A stretch of DNA of 46,521 nucleotides from Collinsella sp. (GTDB taxonomy: Bacteria; Actinomycetota; Coriobacteriia; Coriobacteriales; Coriobacteriaceae). Below, piece after piece: positions 42,635 through 46,521 of the stretch. Within the stretch, counting starts at the first letter, position 1, and each line of letters opens with the position of its first letter. The notes beneath the pieces were generated by a model, which had not been told where the DNA came from, did no database searches, and was given only the letters and a program-made list of their open reading frames with translations. The stretch lies in NCBI GenBank assembly GCA_019414025.1, contig DXMU01000024.1:1-46521 (forward strand), read 5' to 3'. Made by a program: the position numbers and the translations under genes.

Positions 42635-44735
42635 TGATGAGGAAAAAGACCAGGTACGCGCTGCGTCCGACTTAGTCGCCATCGTGCAGGAAACGGTTGA
42701 GCTCAAGCCCCGCGGTCATGAGTTTTGGGGTTGCTGCCCTTTTCATGGCGAAAAGACTCCGTCCTTCCACATTATTCCCGCCACGCAGGTGTGGCATTGC
42801 TTTGGCTGCGGCGAGGGTGGCGACGTCTTCACCTATATCATGAAGCGCGAGAACCTGAGCTTTCCCGAGTCAATCCGTTATTTGGCCGATCGCGCGGGTA
42901 TTGAGCTGCACGACACAGGAGACCGCCGCGAGCGCGGTACCAAGCGTGCCCGCATCTACGATCTGTGCGCCGAGACCGCCCAGTTCTATCACACCATGCT
43001 TATGCGCGGTAAGGACGGCCGTCCGCGCGAGTACTTTGCCAGCCGCGGCATGGGTGGCGACGTCTGCCGCCGCTACTGCCTGGGCTTTGCGCCTGGCCGC
43101 AACGCGCTGGTGTCGCACCTGTCCCAGGCGGGTTTTACCCCGCAGGAGATGATCGATGCCAACGTTGCCGTGAGCCGCGGGCGCGGGCAGCTTGCCGACC
43201 GCTTCTACGACCGCGTGATGTTCCCCATCTTTGACGAGCAGGGTCACAACATTGCCTTTGGTGGTCGCATCATGGGTGACGGCCAACCCAAGTACCTCAA
43301 TACCGCCGAGACGAGCGTGTTTCATAAAAAGCGAAACCTCTACGGCTTTAATTGGGCCAAGGAGTTTATCGTCGCGCAGGATACCGCCATCGTGGTGGAG
43401 GGCTATACCGACTGCATCGCCTGTTGGGAGGCGGGGATTAAAAACGTTGTCGCCACGCTGGGCACCGCGCTCACGGAGCATCACGTCAAGACGCTCACCC
43501 GCTTTGCTAAGCGCATCGTGTATATGTTTGACGGCGATGCCGCCGGTCAAAAGGCCGCTCGCCGTGCGATTCAGTTTATCGAGCAGGATTCTATGGACCT
43601 GCGCTGCGTGGTGCTGCCCGACGGTAACGATCCCATGGAGTTCATCACGGCGCACGGCGGAGGGGAGCTGCAGAAACGCATTGACGCCGCCGAGCCGCTC
43701 ATGGACTTCGTGTACCGTTCGCTGCAGGAGTCGAGCGACATCTCCACGCCGGGCGGTCGTGCCAAGGCGCTGGAGGACGCTCTCACGCTCATCTATCCGC
43801 TGCGCGATAGCTATATGATCGACACGTACTTTATCCAGATTGCCGATCTGCTTGGTTTGGATCTGGAGACAGTGCGTGCGAGCTCGGGCCGTGTGTTTCG
43901 CGATGTCGCCAAGCGCGAGGATGCCGAGCGCCGCCGCGAACAGAACTATGAGCGCCAGCGGGCGCAGGCTGAGCGGTCCGGTAGCGCGGGCGGTCGGGCG
44001 TCGGGTTCTCGCGATGCCGGTCGCGGTGCTTGGGCGTCGGGCGCGACGCCGGCAGTAGCGGCGCCGGTCGAGGAAGAGCCGTACGACTATGTCCCGCTCG
44101 ATGCCTACGGTGCCGTGCCCGTGGAGGCCGTCGACGACCTGCCGCCGATCGACGTGCCTGATGGTATGGGTGCTGCACCTGTGACTGATGGTTCGGGCGC
44201 TCCGGCTGCGGCGGCGCCGATGGTTCTTACTGATCTTGAGCGTAAGTCCTTGGCAGGGGAGCGTGAGCTGCTGACCATGCTCACGAGCTACCCCGACCTG
44301 TTCCGCACGTATGCCGACCGCATCTGCTCTATCGAGTGGGTTGACCCACGTCACGAGTCCATCGCATGGGCCGTTCTGGCAACGCCGCCGGGAACCGATC
44401 CTGCAGCCTGCATGGATGCGGCGCGCTCGGTCTGTCCCGAGGCGGCAACGCTTGTGAGTGCCGGGCGCATCTCCGCGACGAGCAAGCACCCCACCGAGAC
44501 GAACATCGTGTTCATGCTCGATACGCTCGAGCTCTACACCATCAAGCGCCGCATGCGTGCCGCACAGGCCAAGCTGCGCCAGGACCGTTCGCTCGATGAT
44601 GAGGCCCGTCGCGCGTTGACCGTGCAGGCCGCGCAGGATTCGCAGCGTCAACGCGAGCTGCAAAAGTCTATCGGCGGCGTGGCGGACCCGTTCCGTTTGA
44701 TCGGTCTGGAGGCCGCGGGCACCGAACAAACCTAG
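42627..44735 (+). CDS. dnaG: DNA primase
   Basis: About 702 residues. The CHC2 zinc finger (GCCPFHGEKTPSFHI ... HCFGCGEGGDVF) is followed by a TOPRIM core with VVEGYTDCIACW and FDGDAAGQKAA. A long Ala/Gly/Arg-rich linker (about 430-530) leads to the helicase-binding domain. It lays down RNA primers at the replication fork. GTG 42627 is chosen over GTG 42621 because GGGGGTG (42613-42619) is seven bases upstream; both overlap ribF. It is followed by rpoD after about 110 bases, the usual macromolecular-synthesis order. Confidence 0.95.
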   Translation: MISDEEKDQVRAASDLVAIVQETVELKPRGHEFWGCCPFHGEKTPSFHIIPATQVWHCFGCGEGGDVFTYIMKRENLSFPESIRYLADRAGIELHDTGDRRERGTKRARIYDLCAETAQFYHTMLMRGKDGRPREYFASRGMGGDVCRRYCLGFAPGRNALVSHLSQAGFTPQEMIDANVAVSRGRGQLADRFYDRVMFPIFDEQGHNIAFGGRIMGDGQPKYLNTAETSVFHKKRNLYGFNWAKEFIVAQDTAIVVEGYTDCIACWEAGIKNVVATLGTALTEHHVKTLTRFAKRIVYMFDGDAAGQKAARRAIQFIEQDSMDLRCVVLPDGNDPMEFITAHGGGELQKRIDAAEPLMDFVYRSLQESSDISTPGGRAKALEDALTLIYPLRDSYMIDTYFIQIADLLGLDLETVRASSGRVFRDVAKREDAERRREQNYERQRAQAERSGSAGGRASGSRDAGRGAWASGATPAVAAPVEEEPYDYVPLDAYGAVPVEAVDDLPPIDVPDGMGAAPVTDGSGAPAAAAPMVLTDLERKSLAGERELLTMLTSYPDLFRTYADRICSIEWVDPRHESIAWAVLATPPGTDPAACMDAARSVCPEAATLVSAGRISATSKHPTETNIVFMLDTLELYTIKRRMRAAQAKLRQDRSLDDEARRALTVQAAQDSQRQRELQKSIGGVADPFRLIGLEAAGTEQT

Positions 44736-44845
44736 ATGTTGTGGTCAACCAGCGTATTCTCGCCTATATCCAGTCCTCTTTTTGGGTATAGATGTCAATG
44801 TGTGTGCTAAAGTATTGAGTCCTGTGGACTATGAAGGGAGAATCT

Positions 44846-46195
44846 GTGCCAAAAAAGACTGAGAGCACGGGTACTGGGCTGGAATCCTACGTTGCAAAGC
44901 TCATGGGCAACGGCTCAAACAGGACTTCGGTAACCGAGGACGAGATTCAGGTCGCCCTGAAGGATATCGATGTTTCTGACGAGCAGCTCACCGCGGTGTA
45001 TTCCGCGCTGCGCAACAGCGGCATCCAGATTATCTCCGCGAGCGGTAACGACGACGCCCCCATGGACGTCGACGATGACGATAACGATACCGATACCGAC
45101 GATTTCGATGACGACGACGAGCACGATTCCGGCTCGCTCGACGATCACGAGCTCAAGATGGCCCGTCAGGCCGATGCCGAGATGGGTTCTTCCAAGAGCA
45201 AGAAGAAGCGCACCGTGCGCACGTCCCGTTCACGCTCCCGCGTGCGTGGCATCGATGCCTCCACGGTGATGCTGACCGGCGATCCGGTTCGTATGTACCT
45301 CAAGGAGATCGGCAAGGTCGACCTGCTGACCGCCTCCGAAGAGGTCGATTTGGCCATGAAGATCGAGGCCGGTCTCGAGGCCACCGAGAAGCTCGAGGCT
45401 GCCGATGCCGGCGAGCTCGAGCTCACGCGTGCCGAGATGCGTCGTCTTACGCGCATTGAGAACGTGGGCCTCGAAGCCAAGCAGGCACTCATCAGCGCAA
45501 ACCTGCGTCTGGTCGTCTCCATCGCCAAACGCTATGTCGGCCGCGGCATGCTGTTCCTTGACCTGATCCAGGAGGGCAACCTCGGTCTGATCCGCGCCGT
45601 CGAGAAGTTCGACTACCAGAAGGGCTTTAAGTTCTCCACGTACGCCACGTGGTGGATCCGTCAGGCCATTACGCGCGCCATTGCCGATCAGGCCCGTACC
45701 ATCCGTATTCCCGTGCATATGGTTGAGACTATCAACAAGCTCGTCCGCGTGCAGCGCCAGCTCCTTCAGGACCTGGGTCGCGACCCGACCCCCGAGGAGA
45801 TCGGTGCCGAGATGGACATGAGCGCCGACCGCGTCCGCGAGATCCAGAAGATCTCGCAGGAGCCCGTGTCGCTCGAGACCCCCATCGGCGAGGAAGAGGA
45901 TTCCCAGCTGGGCGACTTTATCGAGGACTCCCAGGCTATCGTTCCGCCCGATGCCGCCAGCTTCTCCATGCTGCAGGAGCAGCTCACTCAGGTGCTCGAC
46001 TCGCTTGCCGATCGTGAGCGCAAGGTTATCGAGCTGCGCTTTGGCCTTGTCGACGGGCATCCCCGCACGCTCGAGGAAGTCGGCCGCGAGTTTGGCGTCA
46101 CGCGCGAGCGTATCCGCCAGATCGAGTCCAAGACCTTGGCCAAGCTCCGCCACCCGAGCCGCAGCAGCAAGCTGAAGGACTACATCGAGTCATAA
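44846..46195 (+). CDS. rpoD: Principal sigma factor RpoD (sigma-70/SigA)
   Basis: About 449 residues from GTG 44846, with AAGGGAG six bases upstream; ATG 44831 has no such site. A sigma region 1.1-like part is followed by a very acidic segment (residues about 70-100, mostly Asp with Asn and Thr). Region 1.2 has DPVRMYLKEIGKVDLLTASE and region 2 has LDLIQEGNLGLIRAVEKFDY and FSTYATWWIRQAITRA. Region 4 ends ERIRQIESKTLAKLRHP. It directs RNA polymerase to housekeeping promoters. Confidence 0.95.
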   Translation: MPKKTESTGTGLESYVAKLMGNGSNRTSVTEDEIQVALKDIDVSDEQLTAVYSALRNSGIQIISASGNDDAPMDVDDDDNDTDTDDFDDDDEHDSGSLDDHELKMARQADAEMGSSKSKKKRTVRTSRSRSRVRGIDASTVMLTGDPVRMYLKEIGKVDLLTASEEVDLAMKIEAGLEATEKLEAADAGELELTRAEMRRLTRIENVGLEAKQALISANLRLVVSIAKRYVGRGMLFLDLIQEGNLGLIRAVEKFDYQKGFKFSTYATWWIRQAITRAIADQARTIRIPVHMVETINKLVRVQRQLLQDLGRDPTPEEIGAEMDMSADRVREIQKISQEPVSLETPIGEEEDSQLGDFIEDSQAIVPPDAASFSMLQEQLTQVLDSLADRERKVIELRFGLVDGHPRTLEEVGREFGVTRERIRQIESKTLAKLRHPSRSSKLKDYIES

Positions 46196-46210
46196 CCTCG
46201 CAAGCAAGAA

Positions 46211-46243
46211 GCGCCCTCAAGCACATCCGCTTGGGGGCGCTTT
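46211..46243 (+). terminator. Intrinsic terminator of rpoD
   Basis: GCGCCCTCAAGC (46211-46222) pairs with GCTTGGGGGCGC (46229-46240), one wobble, followed by TTT. It lies 15 bases after the rpoD stop. Confidence 0.85.
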
Positions 46244-46249
46244 CATGTG

Positions 46250-46273
46250 GTCATTGGGGACGTCCCCAATGAC
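46250..46273. repeat. Perfect 24-base palindrome upstream of the tRNA promoter
   Basis: GTCATTGGGGAC (46250-46261) is directly followed by its exact reverse complement (46262-46273), with no loop. It sits between the rpoD terminator and the tRNA promoter. The GGGGAC core resembles REP-like intergenic palindromes of other bacteria. Confidence 0.7.
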
Positions 46274-46301
46274 TAGGTCGGAAAAATTCTTAAAAAAGTT
46301 C

Positions 46302-46329
46302 TTGCCCTGAGCTGATTCGTCCGTATAAT
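46302..46329 (+). promoter_or_regulatory. Promoter of the tRNA-Asn genes
   Basis: TTGCCC (46302-46307) and a perfect TATAAT (46324-46329) are separated by 16 bases, 30 bases before the first tRNA gene. Confidence 0.8.
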
Positions 46330-46359
46330 AAACTTCGTTGCTTGAGAGCACGCACCTAT

Positions 46360-46434
46360 TCCTCGGTAGCTCAATGGTAGAGCACGCGGCTGTTAACCGC
46401 GCTGTTGTAGGTTCGAGTCCTACCCGGGGAGCCA
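46360..46434 (+). tRNA. tRNA-Asn (GTT)
   Basis: The full cloverleaf can be drawn: acceptor TCCTCGG/CCGGGGA with one wobble, D arm GCTC...GAGC, anticodon arm CGCGG-CTGTTAA-CCGCG with anticodon GTT, and T arm GTAGG-TTCGAGT-CCTAC. The discriminator G is followed by an encoded CCA (46432-46434). Confidence 0.95.
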
Positions 46435-46443
46435 GAATTTTTC

Positions 46444-46464
46444 AGCCCATTCCGCTGGGCTTTT
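46444..46464 (+). terminator. Hairpin between the tandem tRNA genes
   Basis: AGCCCA (46444-46449) pairs with TGGGCT (46456-46461) and is followed by TTT. It may be a weak terminator or a processing signal in the tRNA transcript. Confidence 0.5.
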
Positions 46465-46468
46465 AAAT

Positions 46469-46521
46469 TCCTCGGTAGCTCAATGGTAGAGCACGCGGCT
46501 GTTAACCGCGCTGTTGTAGGT
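46469..46521 (+). tRNA. tRNA-Asn (GTT), second copy, cut by the window end
   Basis: Its 53 visible bases are identical to the first 53 bases of the tRNA-Asn at 46360, including the GTT anticodon. It lacks only the T arm and 3' acceptor strand, which lie beyond the window. Confidence 0.93.

Noticed and set aside
1..46521. CRISPR array or complete insertion sequence
   Set aside because: No regularly spaced direct repeats and no transposase or integrase gene were seen.

Overview
The window looks like a chromosomal segment of a high-GC, single-membrane actinobacterium of the class Coriobacteriia, most likely Collinsella or a close relative. The evidence is the GC-rich codon use, a Pel exopolysaccharide cluster without the outer-membrane genes pelB and pelC, and the core block rimP-nusA-infB-rbfA-nrnA-truB-ribF-dnaG-rpoD ending in tandem tRNA-Asn genes. 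The genus is inferred from gene content and style; no database was searched.

Positions 1-11743 form an accessory region, visibly more AT-rich than the rest up to about 10500. It begins with the N-terminus of a secreted protein (minus strand). Next comes a probable two-gene CBASS anti-phage module (CD-NTase plus SLATT membrane effector), a frameshifted DUF4393-like gene, a two-helix membrane protein, a broken Abi_2 gene, an unrecognised 214-residue protein, an OLD-like AAA+TOPRIM protein, an intact Abi_2/HEPN protein, a DUF2188 protein and an orphan AAA ATPase. Between them lie at least four decayed minus-strand pieces of one unnamed gene family, whose overlapping motifs tie them together. This is a defence island with heavy gene turnover.

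Positions 11982-23077 hold one tightly overlapping plus-strand operon: pelD (fused to an N-terminal SDR-like domain), pelE, a pelA-type deacetylase, pelF, pelG, a CotH-kinase-like lipoprotein gene split by an in-frame TAG, a VTC-type gene and a DUF4956 membrane-protein gene. It should make and export a Pel-like cationic polysaccharide under c-di-GMP control. The last three genes suggest an added phosphate- or nucleotide-linked surface step.

Positions 23282-28606 carry a sucrose-type utilisation locus: a LacI-family regulator with three matching operators, a PTS EIIBC gene with a frameshift near its 3' end, and a GH32 hydrolase. A degenerate Cys/Met-type PLP enzyme gene follows. After a ModE-like regulator (minus) come guaB and leuS. 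Long hairpin elements sit in three of the spacers (23117-23225, 28626-28698, 30908-31025).

A minus-strand lipoprotein gene separates leuS from the translation/transcription operon at 34675-44735. That operon has a good sigma-A-type promoter followed at once by an intrinsic terminator, which suggests attenuation. rpoD follows, then a palindromic element and two identical tRNA-Asn genes, the second cut by the window end.

Four genes carry single disrupting changes. Three are one-base losses next to short homopolymers (DUF4393-like, Abi_2, EIIBC), so assembly or sequencing error is a real alternative to decay. The CotH stop is a substitution and is harder to explain that way.
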